A stretch of 64,000 nt of DNA from Sphingomonadaceae bacterium (GCA_030147805.1 JASBUR010000019.1:1-64000), one strand, 5' to 3'. Shown: positions 1 to 10,787, counted from the stretch's first letter. The notes: generated by a model from the sequence alone, not told the origin. A program made the numbers and translations.

Positions 1-8
1 TTAGGGAA

Positions 9-344
9 ATGACGGAGAGCCAACTCCATGTCCTTGACCACCTGCTCGACGACCACTTCGCATTGTGGGATTTCGCTGATTGCCTCCCCGCGTTCCGGCC
101 GGACGCCCCGGACACCGCAGTCGAAGAGCTGATAGAGCTTATAGCGTCAGGTTTTGTCGCCCTCACTTTTGGTACGTGGTTCGACAATCGCACTGAACCT
201 GTGCCTGCCAGTGAGGTTGAAGAGACCTTGCGCGACCCGAAGTGCTGGCTCCCTACCGGCCGCCAGCCCGGGCATGTGTTGGAACTGACCACCAAGGGAA
301 CAGAGCACTTGCATCGGTTGGGTATCGGCCTACCGAAACGGTAA
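9..344 (+). CDS. Hypothetical protein, 111 aa, possibly 5'-truncated by the window
   Basis: Small acidic protein that I do not recognise. It has no signal peptide or membrane segment. A His/Asp-rich N-terminus (LDHLLDDHFALWDFADCL) is followed by a helical segment and a C-terminal stretch (ELTTKGTEHLHRLGIG) that resembles the end of a winged-helix or immunity-type protein. The ATG at 9 has a purine-rich AGGGAA just upstream, but only 8 nt are visible and contain no in-frame stop, so the true start may lie outside. It is convergent with mutL across about 110 bp in which I see no gene. Function unknown. Confidence 0.55.
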   Translation: MTESQLHVLDHLLDDHFALWDFADCLPAFRPDAPDTAVEELIELIASGFVALTFGTWFDNRTEPVPASEVEETLRDPKCWLPTGRQPGHVLELTTKGTEHLHRLGIGLPKR

Positions 345-456
345 GGTCGTCGCGAGCGGACCGCAGGACACCGGCTATCCGACCATGCGCCCTTGGATCC
401 CAAGCCGCCTAGTGGCCAACTCCACATTGGTTGGTTCGCAGTCGTTCGTTTCACGC

Positions 457-2226
457 TCAACGCCGCCCGAACAGCTTCTCGATGTCGGCGCTGGCCAGCT
501 TCACATAGGTCGGGCGGCCGTGGTTGCACTGGCCGGCGTGCGGCGTGACCTCCATCTCGCGGAGCAGCGCGTTCATCTCGGCGGTCGAGAGCGCGCGGCC
601 GGCGCGGACCGAGCCGTGGCAGGCCATCGTCGCGCAGACCGCGTCGAGCTTCTCCTTGAGGCTCAGCGCTTCGCCGAACGCCGCGAGCTCGTCGGCGAGG
701 TCGACGACGAGCGCCTTGACGTCGACGCGGCTGCCGAGCAGCGCGGGGACGGCGCGGACCAGCACCGCGCGCGCGCCGAAGCGTTCGATCTCCAGCCCCC
801 ATTCGGCGAGCTCGGCGGCGCGCGCCTCGAGCCGGTCGGCCTCGACCTCGCCGATTTCGACGACCTCGGGGAGCAGCAGCGCCTGGCTGGCGGCACGGCC
901 GTCACCGAGCGCCGCCTTCATCCGTTCGAGCACCAGCCGTTCATGCGCGGCATGCTGGTCGACGATGACGAGGCCATCGGTCGCCTCGGCGACGATATAG
1001 GTGTTGTGGACCTGGCCGCGCGCGACGCCGAGCGGGTAGTCGCTGCTGGCGGGCGTGACGGATGCATCGACGGCGTGCGGGGCGCGGCCCATCGGCATGG
1101 CGACGAAGTCGGCCTGGCGTTCGGCGAACGAGCTTTGCGCCGGCGGGGGCGGCGTCAGGAAGCCTGGCGCCAACGTCTGCGGCTGCAGCGCCGAGAGCAC
1201 CGAGGCGGCGACCGTCGTCGACGCCTGATGCCCGGCGGCATCGAGCGCGCGGCGCAGCCCGCCGACGATCATCCCGCGCACCAGCGCCGCGTCGCGGAAG
1301 CGCACCTCGGTCTTCGCCGGATGGACGTTGACGTCGACGAAGTCGGCCGGCACGTCGAGGAACAGCACCACCACCGGGTGGCGGTCGCGCGCCAGCAGAT
1401 CCTGATAGGCGCCGCGCACCGCGCCGACGAGCAGCCGGTCGCGGACCGGGCGGCCGTTGACGAACAGATATTGATGGTCGGCGACCCCGCGGTTGTAGGT
1501 CGGCAGCCCGGCGAGCCCGCCGAGCTTGAGCCCCTCGCGGTCGAGATCGACCGCGACGGCATTGTCGGCGAAGTCGATGCCGAGCAGCGTCGCCAGTCGT
1601 GCCAGCCGCGCCGACTCCAGCATCGAGCCGCCGGGCGCGGCGTCGATGAGCTTGCGCCCGTCATGGCGCAGCTCGAAAGCGACGTCGGCATGCGCCATCG
1701 CCAGCCGACGCACGACGTCGACGCAGGCGCCGAGCTCGGACCGCTCCGACTTGAGGAACTTGCGCCGCGCCGGGACCTTGCCGAACAGCTGCTCGACGGT
1801 GACGCGCGTCCCCGGCGGCACCGCCGCCGGGCCGTCGCTGTCGACGCGTCCATGATCGACGACGATCTTCCACCCCTCCCCGCCCGCGGTGCGGCTCGCC
1901 AGGCTGAGCCGGCTGACGCTGGCGATCGACGGCAAGGCTTCGCCGCGAAAGCCCAAGGTCGCGATCGCCGACAGATCGTCGTCGGGCAGCTTCGAGGTGG
2001 CATGGCGCTCGAGCGCGAGGCGCAGCTCGTCGGCGCGCATGCCGCGCCCGTCGTCGACCACCGAGATGAGCTCGACGCCGCCGGCCTGAAGCTCGATCAG
2101 GATGCGCCGCGCGCCGGCGTCGAGCGCGTTCTCGACGAGCTCTTTCAAGGCGCTCGCGGGCCGTTCGACCACCTCGCCGGCGGCGATCTGGTTGACGAGC
2201 TGATCGGGGAGTCTGCGGATCGGCAT
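457..2226 (-). CDS. mutL: DNA mismatch repair protein MutL
   Basis: Mismatch-repair matchmaker ATPase that couples MutS recognition to strand incision. The 589-aa protein has the GHKL ATPase domain at the N-terminus, with motifs [10 protein letters not shown] and DDGRGM and the GFRGEAL segment, then the transducer domain, a variable linker and a C-terminal dimerisation domain. The C-terminal domain carries the endonuclease signature DQHA-x2-E-x4-E (seen as [12 protein letters not shown]), typical of MutL in bacteria without MutH, so this copy should nick DNA itself. Length is normal for alphaproteobacteria. It is divergent from mreB with 186 bp between the starts, which must hold both promoters. 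A long open antisense frame is only a GC-rich shadow. Confidence 0.97.
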   Translation of the reverse strand: MPIRRLPDQLVNQIAAGEVVERPASALKELVENALDAGARRILIELQAGGVELISVVDDGRGMRADELRLALERHATSKLPDDDLSAIATLGFRGEALPSIASVSRLSLASRTAGGEGWKIVVDHGRVDSDGPAAVPPGTRVTVEQLFGKVPARRKFLKSERSELGACVDVVRRLAMAHADVAFELRHDGRKLIDAAPGGSMLESARLARLATLLGIDFADNAVAVDLDREGLKLGGLAGLPTYNRGVADHQYLFVNGRPVRDRLLVGAVRGAYQDLLARDRHPVVVLFLDVPADFVDVNVHPAKTEVRFRDAALVRGMIVGGLRRALDAAGHQASTTVAASVLSALQPQTLAPGFLTPPPPAQSSFAERQADFVAMPMGRAPHAVDASVTPASSDYPLGVARGQVHNTYIVAEATDGLVIVDQHAAHERLVLERMKAALGDGRAASQALLLPEVVEIGEVEADRLEARAAELAEWGLEIERFGARAVLVRAVPALLGSRVDVKALVVDLADELAAFGEALSLKEKLDAVCATMACHGSVRAGRALSTAEMNALLREMEVTPHAGQCNHGRPTYVKLASADIEKLFGRR

Positions 2227-2400
2227 GGGCGCTTTCAGCTATAGCGCGGCAAAGCGCAGCGGGCAGCCGCCAAATCGATGAGAAAGGACTTGGCGCGCCC
2301 GTGGGGTTTCGCCATTGTGCCGCCATCGGGCGGGGATTTCGGCGGCTTTCGCGAGAGCCGTGATGCATGGTGCGGCCGCGCCCGAGCAGCTTTGGTGTAG

Positions 2401-3453
<1,053 letters not shown>

Positions 3454-3484
3454 TAACCAATCGCCCCGAGGGTAAGGGGACCCG

Positions 3485-4378
3485 ATGGCGTGGCCGCCCC
3501 GACACCGCAGCAGAAGCTTCTCGCGACGCGAGCGCAATCTTGCGCTCGTGCGGATCGTCGTCGCGCTCGTGGCGGTGCTCATCGGCCTCGTGCTGCTGCT
3601 GCTGAGCCGCAACGACCCATCGAACGGCAGCACGCTCCGCAAGGCGGCAATGGACGCGACGGCGCCGGCCTGGGGGCTGCTGCGCGCGCCGCTCGCCGCG
3701 CTCGACGATGCCGGCAATTATGTGTCGGACTATTTCCTGGCGATCGATCGCAACCGCCGCCTCGAAGCCGACTTGCGCGCCTACCGCGTGCGTGACCAGC
3801 AGCGGCTGGCGATGGCGCGCGAGAACCGGCAGCTCAAGCAACTCCTCGCCGTCGTCGAGCCGGCGCGCCGCTGGCGCCGCGTCTTCCCGATCGCCGCGGG
3901 TTCGTCGGGCTCCTATGTGCGCTCGGCGGTGATCAGCGGCGGTCGCACCGCCGGCGTCCGCGCCGGTCAGCCGGTGCGCGCCGCGCGCGGCCTCGTCGGC
4001 CGGGTCGTCGAGGTCGGGCATCATTCGGCGCGGGTGCTGCTGCTGACCGACTCGGCGAGCCGCGTGCCGGTGCGCGTCGTGCGAACCGGCCGGCCGGCGA
4101 TCGTCGCGGGCGTCAACGATGCCGAGCTCGAGCTGCGCTACGTCGCGCCGGCCGACGGCGAGCTCAAGGTCGGCGACCGGCTGGTGACCAGCGGCGATGG
4201 CGGCATCTTCCCGCCCGACGTGCCCGTCGCGGTGGTGACGCGCGTGCTGCGCGACATCCAATATGCCCGGCCGCTCGCGCACCCCGAGGGGCTCGGCTAC
4301 GTCATCGTCGAACAGCCCTATCTGCCGCCCCCGGTCGTCGCGCCGCCCGCCGATCCCGACGCGGTGCGAACGCCATGA
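3485..4378 (+). CDS. mreC: Rod shape-determining protein MreC
   Basis: Periplasmic scaffold of the elongasome that activates PBP2. The 297-aa protein has an arginine-rich cytoplasmic tail, one transmembrane helix at about residues 20-40 (IVVALVAVLIGLVLLLL), a coiled-coil segment (residues 85-125) and the two beta-barrel domains of MreC with the conserved GLVGRVVEVG region. A GAGGGTAAGGGG purine tract lies shortly before the ATG at 3485. It follows mreB by 31 bp and overlaps mreD by 4 bp (ATGA), so translation is probably coupled. Confidence 0.95.
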   Translation: MAWPPRHRSRSFSRRERNLALVRIVVALVAVLIGLVLLLLSRNDPSNGSTLRKAAMDATAPAWGLLRAPLAALDDAGNYVSDYFLAIDRNRRLEADLRAYRVRDQQRLAMARENRQLKQLLAVVEPARRWRRVFPIAAGSSGSYVRSAVISGGRTAGVRAGQPVRAARGLVGRVVEVGHHSARVLLLTDSASRVPVRVVRTGRPAIVAGVNDAELELRYVAPADGELKVGDRLVTSGDGGIFPPDVPVAVVTRVLRDIQYARPLAHPEGLGYVIVEQPYLPPPVVAPPADPDAVRTP

Positions 4379-4905
4379 ACAGCCCCTGGGCGAGCCTGAC
4401 GCCGGACGAACGGCTGGCCATCCGCATCGGACGCTGGCGGCAGCTGGTGCCGTCGCTGACCTGCGTCATGGCGCTGTTCGTGATGAGCGCACCGCTCGTC
4501 ACCTCGCTGCCGGCGATGCCGCACCTCGCGCTGCTGACCATCCTGATATGGGGACTGTTCCAGCCGGTGCTGATGCCGCCGCACGTCGCGCTGGTCCTCG
4601 GCGTGCTGACCGATGCCGCGCTCGGGTTGCCGCTCGGCATCAACGCCGTGCTGATGCCGGTGCTGGCGATCGCCGTGGCGGCGCTCGAGCGGCGCTACGG
4701 CCACCGGCCCTATGCCGTCGACTGGGCGCTCGCCGGCGTGCTGGTGCTCGTCTATCAGTTCCTGGGCTGGCAGCTGCTGCGCTTCGTCGACGGCGATCCG
4801 TCGTTCGGCCCGTCGCTCTGGCAGGCGATGACGACGGTCTTGGCCTTTCCGGTCGTCGTCGCGATAATCGCCCGTATCCAGCGCCGCTGGGGCGATGCGT
4901 CATGA
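4375..4905 (+). CDS. mreD: Rod shape-determining protein MreD
   Basis: Integral membrane protein of the elongasome, 176 aa, with about five hydrophobic helices (for example LTCVMALFVMSAPLVTSL and LAGVLVLVYQFLGW). MreD is poorly conserved in sequence, but length, topology and position between mreC and mrdA make the call secure. It overlaps mreC by 4 bp and PBP2 by 4 bp. Confidence 0.92.
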   Translation: MNSPWASLTPDERLAIRIGRWRQLVPSLTCVMALFVMSAPLVTSLPAMPHLALLTILIWGLFQPVLMPPHVALVLGVLTDAALGLPLGINAVLMPVLAIAVAALERRYGHRPYAVDWALAGVLVLVYQFLGWQLLRFVDGDPSFGPSLWQAMTTVLAFPVVVAIIARIQRRWGDAS

Positions 4906-6896
4906 CGATCCGGAGCGAGTCCGACCGCGAACAGCTGTTCTCCCGCCGCGCGCTGTTCATCGGCGCGGCGCAGGGGGGAATCGGGCTGCTGCTGGCTGGG
5001 CGGATGGCCTATCTCTCGGTCTTCGAGCAGGAGAAGTACAAGCTCCTCGCCGAGGACAATCGCGTGTCGGTGCGGCTGATCCCGCCGCGGCGCGGCTGGA
5101 TCGTCGACCGCAACGGCAAGCCGCTGGCGCTCAACCGCCCCGACTATCGGCTCGAGATGGTGGCGGAACAGGTCGACGACCTCGATGCGACGCTCGCCGA
5201 GATCGGCCGCGTCATCACGCTCAGTCCCGAAGATGTCGAGCGCATCCGCGCCGACGTGAAGCGGCTGCCGGGCTATGTGCCCGTCGAGCTGGCCAAGGAC
5301 ATGCCCTGGGACCAGTTCGCGGCGGTCAACGTCCGGCTGCCCGACCTGCCCGGCGTGCAGCCGATCCGCGGCTTCGCGCGCTACTATCCCGACGGCGCCG
5401 GCGTCGGCCATTTGCTCGGCTACGTCGGGTCGCCCACGCGTGAGCAGTTCCTCGAGACCAAGGACCCGCTCTACGTCTTTCCGGGCTTCCGCCTCGGCAA
5501 GGACGGCATCGAGAAGATGCTCGACGACCCGCTGCGCGGCCGGGCCGGCGCGCGGCGCAGCGAGGTCAATGCGCGCGGCCGCATCATCCGCGATCTCCAG
5601 ACGGTCGACGACACGCCGGGCGCCACCGTCACGCTGACCGTCGATCGCGACCTCCAGGCCTATGCGGCGCGGCGGCTCGGCGAGGAATCGGCCAGCGTCG
5701 TGGTGATGGACTGCTGGACCGGCGACGTGCTGTGCCAGCTGTCGATGCCGGCGTTCGACCCCAACGCCTTTTCCGACGGCATCAGCCACAAGGAATGGGA
5801 CACGCTCAACGCCGACGAGCGCCACCCGCTGATCAACAAGAGCGTGCAGGGCATCTATCCCCCCGGCTCGACCTTCAAGATGATGACCGCGCTCGCCATC
5901 CTCGATGCCGGCTTCAAGCCCGAGGACGGCTGCCATTGTTCGGGCCGCTATTATTTCGGCGGTCACGCCTTTCACTGCCACAAGCGCGGCGGCCATGGCG
6001 GCGTCAGCCTGTCGTCGGGCATCTTCCAGAGCTGCGACACCTATTTCTATCATTTCGGCCGCCAGGCCGGCATCGACCGCATCGCCGCGACCGCGCGCAA
6101 GTTCGGTCTCGGCCAGGAGTTCGACATTCCGGTGCCGACGCAGCGCAGCGGCATCGTTCCCGACCAGGCGTGGAAGATCGAGCGCTATGGCCAGAAATGG
6201 CTGCCGGGCGAGACGCTGTCCTGCGCGATCGGCCAGGGCTACAACGCCGCGACGCCGCTGCAGCTGGCGGTGATGACCGCGCGGCTCGCCTCGGGACGCG
6301 AGATCCAGCCGCAGCTGCTGCTCGGCGGCAAGCGCCGGCCCGTCGGCACGCTCGACGTGCCGCCCGAGCATCTCGCGCTGATTCGGCAGGCGATGGCCGA
6401 CGTCGTCAATTCGCCGCGCGGCACCGCCGGCCGCTCGCGGCTGCCCGTCGCCGGCGTTCAGATGGCGGGCAAGACCGGCACCGCGCAGGTCCGGCGCATC
6501 ACCGCCGCCGACCGTCGCCGCGGCGGCAAGTTCGGCGGGCTCGGCGTGCCGTGGAAGCAGCGCGACCATGCGCTGTTCGTCGCCTTCGCCCCGGTCGAGG
6601 CGCCGCGCTATGCGATGAGCATCATCGTCGAACATGGCATCTCAGGGTCGGGCACCGCCGGCCCGATCGCGCGCGACATCATGACCTATCTGTTCGCCCC
6701 CGACGTGGCGATGCGCGCGCTCGAAAAGCTCGAGGCCGGCTGGGCGGCGAAGAAGGCGAAGGAGCTCGCCGACGCGCAATATCGCGCCGCGCTCGCCGCG
6801 CGGGCCGCCGCCGAAGCCGCCGCTGCCGCGGCGGCGCCGACCACGGCCGCCGCGCCGCTGCCCACCCCCCTTCCGACCGCGGGAACGGGCGCCTAG
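4902..6896 (+). CDS. mrdA: Penicillin-binding protein 2, peptidoglycan transpeptidase
   Basis: Class B PBP that cross-links peptidoglycan during elongation together with RodA. The 664-aa protein has an N-terminal membrane anchor (ALFIGAAQGGIGLLLAGRMAYL, residues 14-35), a pedestal dimerisation domain and a C-terminal transpeptidase domain. Catalytic motifs are visible: STFK (in PPGSTFKMM) and KTGTAQ, with SCAIGQGYNAATP between them. The tail is an Ala-rich, probably disordered extension (AAAEAAAAAAAPTTAAAP). The ATG at 4902 overlaps the mreD stop (ATGA) and gives the expected cytoplasmic tail before the anchor; a longer upstream frame through mreD is not the gene. Confidence 0.96.
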   Translation: MTIRSESDREQLFSRRALFIGAAQGGIGLLLAGRMAYLSVFEQEKYKLLAEDNRVSVRLIPPRRGWIVDRNGKPLALNRPDYRLEMVAEQVDDLDATLAEIGRVITLSPEDVERIRADVKRLPGYVPVELAKDMPWDQFAAVNVRLPDLPGVQPIRGFARYYPDGAGVGHLLGYVGSPTREQFLETKDPLYVFPGFRLGKDGIEKMLDDPLRGRAGARRSEVNARGRIIRDLQTVDDTPGATVTLTVDRDLQAYAARRLGEESASVVVMDCWTGDVLCQLSMPAFDPNAFSDGISHKEWDTLNADERHPLINKSVQGIYPPGSTFKMMTALAILDAGFKPEDGCHCSGRYYFGGHAFHCHKRGGHGGVSLSSGIFQSCDTYFYHFGRQAGIDRIAATARKFGLGQEFDIPVPTQRSGIVPDQAWKIERYGQKWLPGETLSCAIGQGYNAATPLQLAVMTARLASGREIQPQLLLGGKRRPVGTLDVPPEHLALIRQAMADVVNSPRGTAGRSRLPVAGVQMAGKTGTAQVRRITAADRRRGGKFGGLGVPWKQRDHALFVAFAPVEAPRYAMSIIVEHGISGSGTAGPIARDIMTYLFAPDVAMRALEKLEAGWAAKKAKELADAQYRAALAARAAAEAAAAAAAPTTAAAPLPTPLPTAGTGA

Positions 6897-8021
6897 ATGC
6901 TCAACACCGCCCTCCCCGACAAGCTGCGGCTGCTGCCGTGGACGGTGATCTTCGTCATCGTCGCGATCGGCGGCTTCGGCATCTCGATCCTCTACTCGGC
7001 GGCGGGCGGCAGCCTGCAGCCCTGGGCGGCGACGCAGAGCATTCGCTTCGGCGTGCTGCTGATCGCCATGCTCGCGGTGGCGCAGATCGATATCGAGGTG
7101 TGGATTCGCTATGCTTATCCGCTCTACGGGGTGATCCTCGTCCTCCTCGCGGTGGTCGAGGCGGTCGGCTTCGTCGGCATGGGCGCGCAACGCTGGATCG
7201 ATCTGGGCATCATCCGGCTGCAGCCGTCCGAGTTCATGAAGCTGGCGATCATCCTGGCGCTCGCCCGCTATTATCATTTCCTGCCGCGCGCCTTCATCGA
7301 GAGCCCGCGCGCGCTGTGGCCGCCGGTGCTGCTGATCGGCGTACCGATGGCGCTGGTGATGGCACAGCCCGACCTCGGCACCTCGCTGATGATCGCCTTC
7401 GGCGGCGTGGCGATGCTGTTCCTCGCCGGCGTGCGGCTGCGCTGGTTCATCGGCGCGGGCATCGCCATCGCCGCGGCGCTGCCGATCGTCTATAATTCGC
7501 TGCGTCCCTATCAGCAGAAGCGCGTGCTGACCTTCATCGATCCCGAGGCGGATCCGCTCGGCGCCGGCTACCACATCACCCAGTCGAAGATCGCGATCGG
7601 CTCGGGCGGCATGTTCGGCAAGGGCTTTTTGAACGGCACGCAGAGCCACCTCGAATATCTGCCCGAGAAGCACACCGACTTCATCTTCGCGACGATGGCC
7701 GAGGAATGGGGGCTGATGGGCGGACTGTCCATCCTTGCCGGCTTCGCGGTGATCATCGGCTGGGGAATCGGCGTCAGCCTGACCGGGCGCACGCAGTTCG
7801 CCAAGCTGGCGGCGATGGGGCTGACCTGCACGGTCTTCTTCTACGTGATGATCAACACCCTGATGGTGATGGGCCTCGCCCCCGTCGTCGGCATCCCGCT
7901 GCCGCTCGTCTCCTACGGCGGATCGGCGATGATGACGGTGCTGCTGACGATGGGCATCCTGATGTCGATCGCCCGCCAGCGCCATCGCCAGATGCTCGGC
8001 GGCGGCCCGGCGTCGCTCTAG
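6897..8021 (+). CDS. rodA: Rod shape-determining protein RodA, SEDS glycosyltransferase
   Basis: SEDS-family peptidoglycan polymerase that works with PBP2. The 374-aa protein has about ten membrane helices and the SEDS signatures: QRWIDLGIIRLQPSEFMKLA, PDLGTSLM, KGFLNGTQSHLEYLPEKHTDFIF split around the catalytic loop, and the terminal GIPLPLVSYGGSAMM. It starts directly after the mrdA stop codon and is the last gene of the mre operon. About 115 bp without a gene separate it from the tRNA. Confidence 0.97.
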   Translation: MLNTALPDKLRLLPWTVIFVIVAIGGFGISILYSAAGGSLQPWAATQSIRFGVLLIAMLAVAQIDIEVWIRYAYPLYGVILVLLAVVEAVGFVGMGAQRWIDLGIIRLQPSEFMKLAIILALARYYHFLPRAFIESPRALWPPVLLIGVPMALVMAQPDLGTSLMIAFGGVAMLFLAGVRLRWFIGAGIAIAAALPIVYNSLRPYQQKRVLTFIDPEADPLGAGYHITQSKIAIGSGGMFGKGFLNGTQSHLEYLPEKHTDFIFATMAEEWGLMGGLSILAGFAVIIGWGIGVSLTGRTQFAKLAAMGLTCTVFFYVMINTLMVMGLAPVVGIPLPLVSYGGSAMMTVLLTMGILMSIARQRHRQMLGGGPASL

Positions 8022-8136
8022 CGAGCGCTTTAATCGCGCAGAAGGCTGGACAAGCCAAAACCTGCGTGATACCCGCCCCCTCCGGTTGAAGTCGGAAGGC
8101 CAGCGCCTCCCGCTCCAGCCCGCCTGAAAGGGCAGT

Positions 8137-8212
<76 letters not shown>

Positions 8213-8229
8213 AGATTTCAAATACATAC

Positions 8230-8259
8230 GGGGCGGCTTCGGCCGCCCCTTCTCGTTTT
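8230..8259 (+). terminator. Phage-borne terminator behind tRNA-Lys
   Basis: Perfect 8-bp stem GGGGCGGC/GCCGCCCC closed by a TTCG tetraloop and followed by TTCTCGTTTT. It lies inside the prophage, 18 bp after the tRNA, and replaces the host terminator that integration moved to 46790. Confidence 0.8.
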
Positions 8260-8277
8260 GGCACTGTCTTGGCACTG
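8258..8277 (+). promoter_or_regulatory. Putative integrase arm-type sites, left end
   Basis: Two direct copies of TTGGCACTG, 11 bp apart (8258 and 8269), about one helical turn. The same doublet with the same 11-bp spacing and orientation occurs at 46594-46612 at the other end of the prophage. Occurrence at both ends only, near the att cores, suggests binding sites for Int or Xis. Confidence 0.6.
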
Positions 8278-8374
8278 ATCGCGGCGAGCGTGTCGCCGAA
8301 GCGCTAGCGAATACCGCGTTTCCACCGGCAAGAGTTCGGCTCTTCCTGGCTTCCGACCGGTATATGAAGGACGA

Positions 8375-8794
8375 ATGACCGATACTCTTACTACGGCGCA
8401 GCGGAGCGAGAGAATGTCGCGTGTGCGGTCGAGGGACACGCGGCCGGAGATGAGGGTACGCCGCGCGATTCATCGCATGGGCTACCGTTATCGACTGCAT
8501 GCCTCCGATCTGCCGGGCAGGCCCGACCTAGTTTTCCGAAGCCGTCGCTCCGTCATTTTCGTTCACGGGTGCTTCTGGCACCAGCATCCCGATCCCAGTT
8601 GCAAGCTTGCGCGGCGACCCAAAAGCCGTCTGGATTTCTGGGACAAGAAACTCGGCGGAAATCGCGCGCGCGATGAACGTATCAGGCTGGCACTAGCCGA
8701 GGCGGGGTGGCGGATGTTAGAGCTTTGGGAGTGTCAGTTGGGGGACGCCGACTGGGTGGAAAAGACGGTAGTTGAGTTCCTGGGGAGGCCATGA
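8375..8794 (+). CDS. vsr: Very short patch repair endonuclease Vsr
   Basis: Nicks DNA 5' of the T in T:G mismatches made when 5-methylcytosine deaminates, protecting the sites of a C5 methyltransferase. The 139-aa protein has normal Vsr length and the family landmarks: N-terminal RSERMSRVRSRDTRPEMRVR, catalytic Asp in GRPDLVF and the FVHGCFWHQH metal/active-site region, plus Zn-ligand-like Cys/His. It overlaps the methyltransferase start by 4 bp (ATGA). It is the first gene of a three-gene plus-strand cargo unit beside attL; no phage function is needed for it. Confidence 0.95.
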   Translation: MTDTLTTAQRSERMSRVRSRDTRPEMRVRRAIHRMGYRYRLHASDLPGRPDLVFRSRRSVIFVHGCFWHQHPDPSCKLARRPKSRLDFWDKKLGGNRARDERIRLALAEAGWRMLELWECQLGDADWVEKTVVEFLGRP

Positions 8795-9966
8795 AATCCA
8801 TCGAGCTTTTTGCTGGCGCGGGCGGCCTTGGGATCGGCACGTTTCAGGCCGGGTTTCATCCGGTTCGGGTCGTCGAGTGGGACGATTACTGTGTTGAGAC
8901 TATCCGCGAGAATCAGCGACGCGGAGTCGAGTCGGTCGCGGCTTGGCCGGTCGTTCACGGCGACGTGCGCGATGCGTCTTTCAGCGAGTTCGAGGGAAAG
9001 GTGGCCCTTGTCTCGGGTGGACCTCCTTGCCAGCCCTTCTCGCTCGGCGGCAGGCATGGCGCGTTTCGCGACAGCCGCGATATGTGGCCCGAAGCGGTTA
9101 GGGCGGTCCGCGAATCAAAGCCAAAGGCGTTCATTTTCGAGAACGTGAAGGGGCTTACTCGTGAGGCCTTCGGGACGTACCTGGGGTATATCCAGCTCCA
9201 GCTTCAATATCCGTCCATCGCGAAAAGGTCGGATGAGGATTGGACCGATCACCTTAACCGGCTCGAACGCCACCACACCTCCAGCAAGCATGGTCCTGAA
9301 TACCGGCTGGTCATGCGCCTACGGAACGCGGCGGACTATGGAGTGCCGCAGCGCCGGGAGCGCGTGTTCTTTGTCGGTTTCCGGAGCGACCTCGGCATCG
9401 AGTGGAACTTCCCGGATGAGACGCACAGCCTCGACGCGCTGGTATGGGACCAAGTAGTCTCCGGCGAATATTGGGAACGCAACAACGTACCGCGCGCCGA
9501 TCGGAAGGTGTCGCAGCGTTTGGAAGCACGTGGGCGTGTGCTCGAGAGGCTCGGCGGGGTGCCGGAAGGGACCGCGAAGCGAGCATGGAAAACGGTACGC
9601 GAGGCTCTGAGGGATTTGCCTGATCCTGAAAACCAGGTGGCTGCCTCGAAGAAACTGCTAAACCATCGCTTCCAACCGGGTGCACGTAGCTATCCTGGTC
9701 ATACGGGCAGCCCGCTCGATGAACCGGCGAAGACCCTCAAGGCCGGCGTTCACGGCGTGCCCGGCGGCGAGAACATGCTGCTCCGGCCGGATGGTTCGGT
9801 CCGGTATTTCACCGTCAGGGAAAGCGCCGAGCTCCAGACGTTCCCCCGTGACTACAGGTTTCATGGCTCGTGGTCCGAGACAATGCGCCAGCTTGGAAAT
9901 GCGGTGCCGGTGCAGCTCGCCTCGGTCGTGGCGACGGATGTCGCGGCGCATCTACGGGCTCAATAG
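8791..9966 (+). CDS. DNA (cytosine-5) methyltransferase, M.Eco29kI-like
   Basis: Modification enzyme of a type II system. The 391-aa protein shows the C5-MTase motifs in order: I (ELFAGAGGLG), IV with the catalytic Cys (SGGPPCQPFS, about residue 80), VI (IFENVKGL), VIII (QRRERVFFVG), then a target-recognition domain, IX and X (RQLGNAVPV). Its neighbours, Vsr before and an Eco29kI-type nuclease after, suggest recognition of CCGCGG, the Eco29kI site; that specificity is inference from gene pairing, not read from the sequence. The stop codon shares one base with the GTG start of the nuclease. Confidence 0.95.
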   Translation: MKSIELFAGAGGLGIGTFQAGFHPVRVVEWDDYCVETIRENQRRGVESVAAWPVVHGDVRDASFSEFEGKVALVSGGPPCQPFSLGGRHGAFRDSRDMWPEAVRAVRESKPKAFIFENVKGLTREAFGTYLGYIQLQLQYPSIAKRSDEDWTDHLNRLERHHTSSKHGPEYRLVMRLRNAADYGVPQRRERVFFVGFRSDLGIEWNFPDETHSLDALVWDQVVSGEYWERNNVPRADRKVSQRLEARGRVLERLGGVPEGTAKRAWKTVREALRDLPDPENQVAASKKLLNHRFQPGARSYPGHTGSPLDEPAKTLKAGVHGVPGGENMLLRPDGSVRYFTVRESAELQTFPRDYRFHGSWSETMRQLGNAVPVQLASVVATDVAAHLRAQ

Positions 9967-10787
9967 TGGCGAAGCCTCCGCATCCAATCATCCAGCTAAA
10001 GGCGGACCTCTTCGCCCTCCTTGAGGTGACTCGGCAGGAAAATCTCACTCCCCACTTTCGGAAGCGCTTGGACGGCGAACTGTCCGCCATCATCGCGGCG
10101 CTGGCGGAGGCACGACGCGACCTCGATAAGGTCAAGCAACCGGTGGCGGTGTTCGATCCGACTGATCCTCGAGTGGTCGGCCGCTTCGTCGCGCTCGCTA
10201 TGGTCGCTCAGCCGACCACGGCGTTGGCAGACCTCGGCCAGTTCTACGGCTCTGGCGTGTATGCCATCTATTATCGAGGCGACTTCGAGCCGTATGCTCC
10301 TATCCGCGACACGGAGACCCCGATCTACGTGGGTCAGGCGGCACCGGACAATCCACGGGCTCGGACACCGCTGGAACAAGGCAACAAGCTATCTAGCCGC
10401 CTGGGCGAGCACTGCCGAAATATTAAGAAGTCCGAGAATCTGAGGATCGAGGACTTCGTCTGCCGATCGCTTGTCGTTCAAAGCGGCTTCGAGACGGCTG
10501 CCGAAGACTACCTCATCCACCTGTTCGAGCCGATCTGGAACAGCGAGATCAACCTGGTTTACGGGCTCGGGAAGCACGGAGACAAAGCCACCACCCGCGG
10601 TAATAGCCGTTCGCCGTGGGACACTCTCCATCCGGGGCGAAAGTGGGCTGCGGATGAACTGCTGGAGGACGCTCGCTCTCTCGAGCAAATTGACGCCGAT
10701 CTCGCCAAGCATTTCGGCAGGACAAAGATTTTCGCGAATCTGAATGATGTCTTCGACAGCTTCATCAACGAGCTGAAGCAGTTCTAG
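9966..10787 (+). CDS. Eco29kI-like type II restriction endonuclease (GIY-YIG)
   Basis: Restriction partner of the upstream methyltransferase. The GIY-YIG nuclease core runs from about residue 95: GVYAIYY, YVGQA, the catalytic Arg in KLSSRLGEH, Glu in FETAAEDYLI and Asn in EPIWNSEI. After it comes the family-typical SPWDTLHPGR-W segment. With the GTG start at 9966 (TAGTG overlap with the methyltransferase stop) it is 273 aa, somewhat longer than R.Eco29kI because of the helical N-terminus. Upstream ATGs would lie inside the methyltransferase gene. It ends convergently, overlapping the rusA stop by 4 bp. Confidence 0.9.
   Translation: MAKPPHPIIQLKADLFALLEVTRQENLTPHFRKRLDGELSAIIAALAEARRDLDKVKQPVAVFDPTDPRVVGRFVALAMVAQPTTALADLGQFYGSGVYAIYYRGDFEPYAPIRDTETPIYVGQAAPDNPRARTPLEQGNKLSSRLGEHCRNIKKSENLRIEDFVCRSLVVQSGFETAAEDYLIHLFEPIWNSEINLVYGLGKHGDKATTRGNSRSPWDTLHPGRKWAADELLEDARSLEQIDADLAKHFGRTKIFANLNDVFDSFINELKQF

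Noticed and set aside
385-2244. Long plus-strand frame opposite mutL (619 codons)
   Set aside because: Arg/Asp/His-rich composition typical of the antisense of a GC-rich gene; mutL on the other strand has complete family motifs.
4755-6635. Minus-strand frame opposite PBP2 (626 codons)
   Set aside because: Shadow of mrdA; no recognisable domain.
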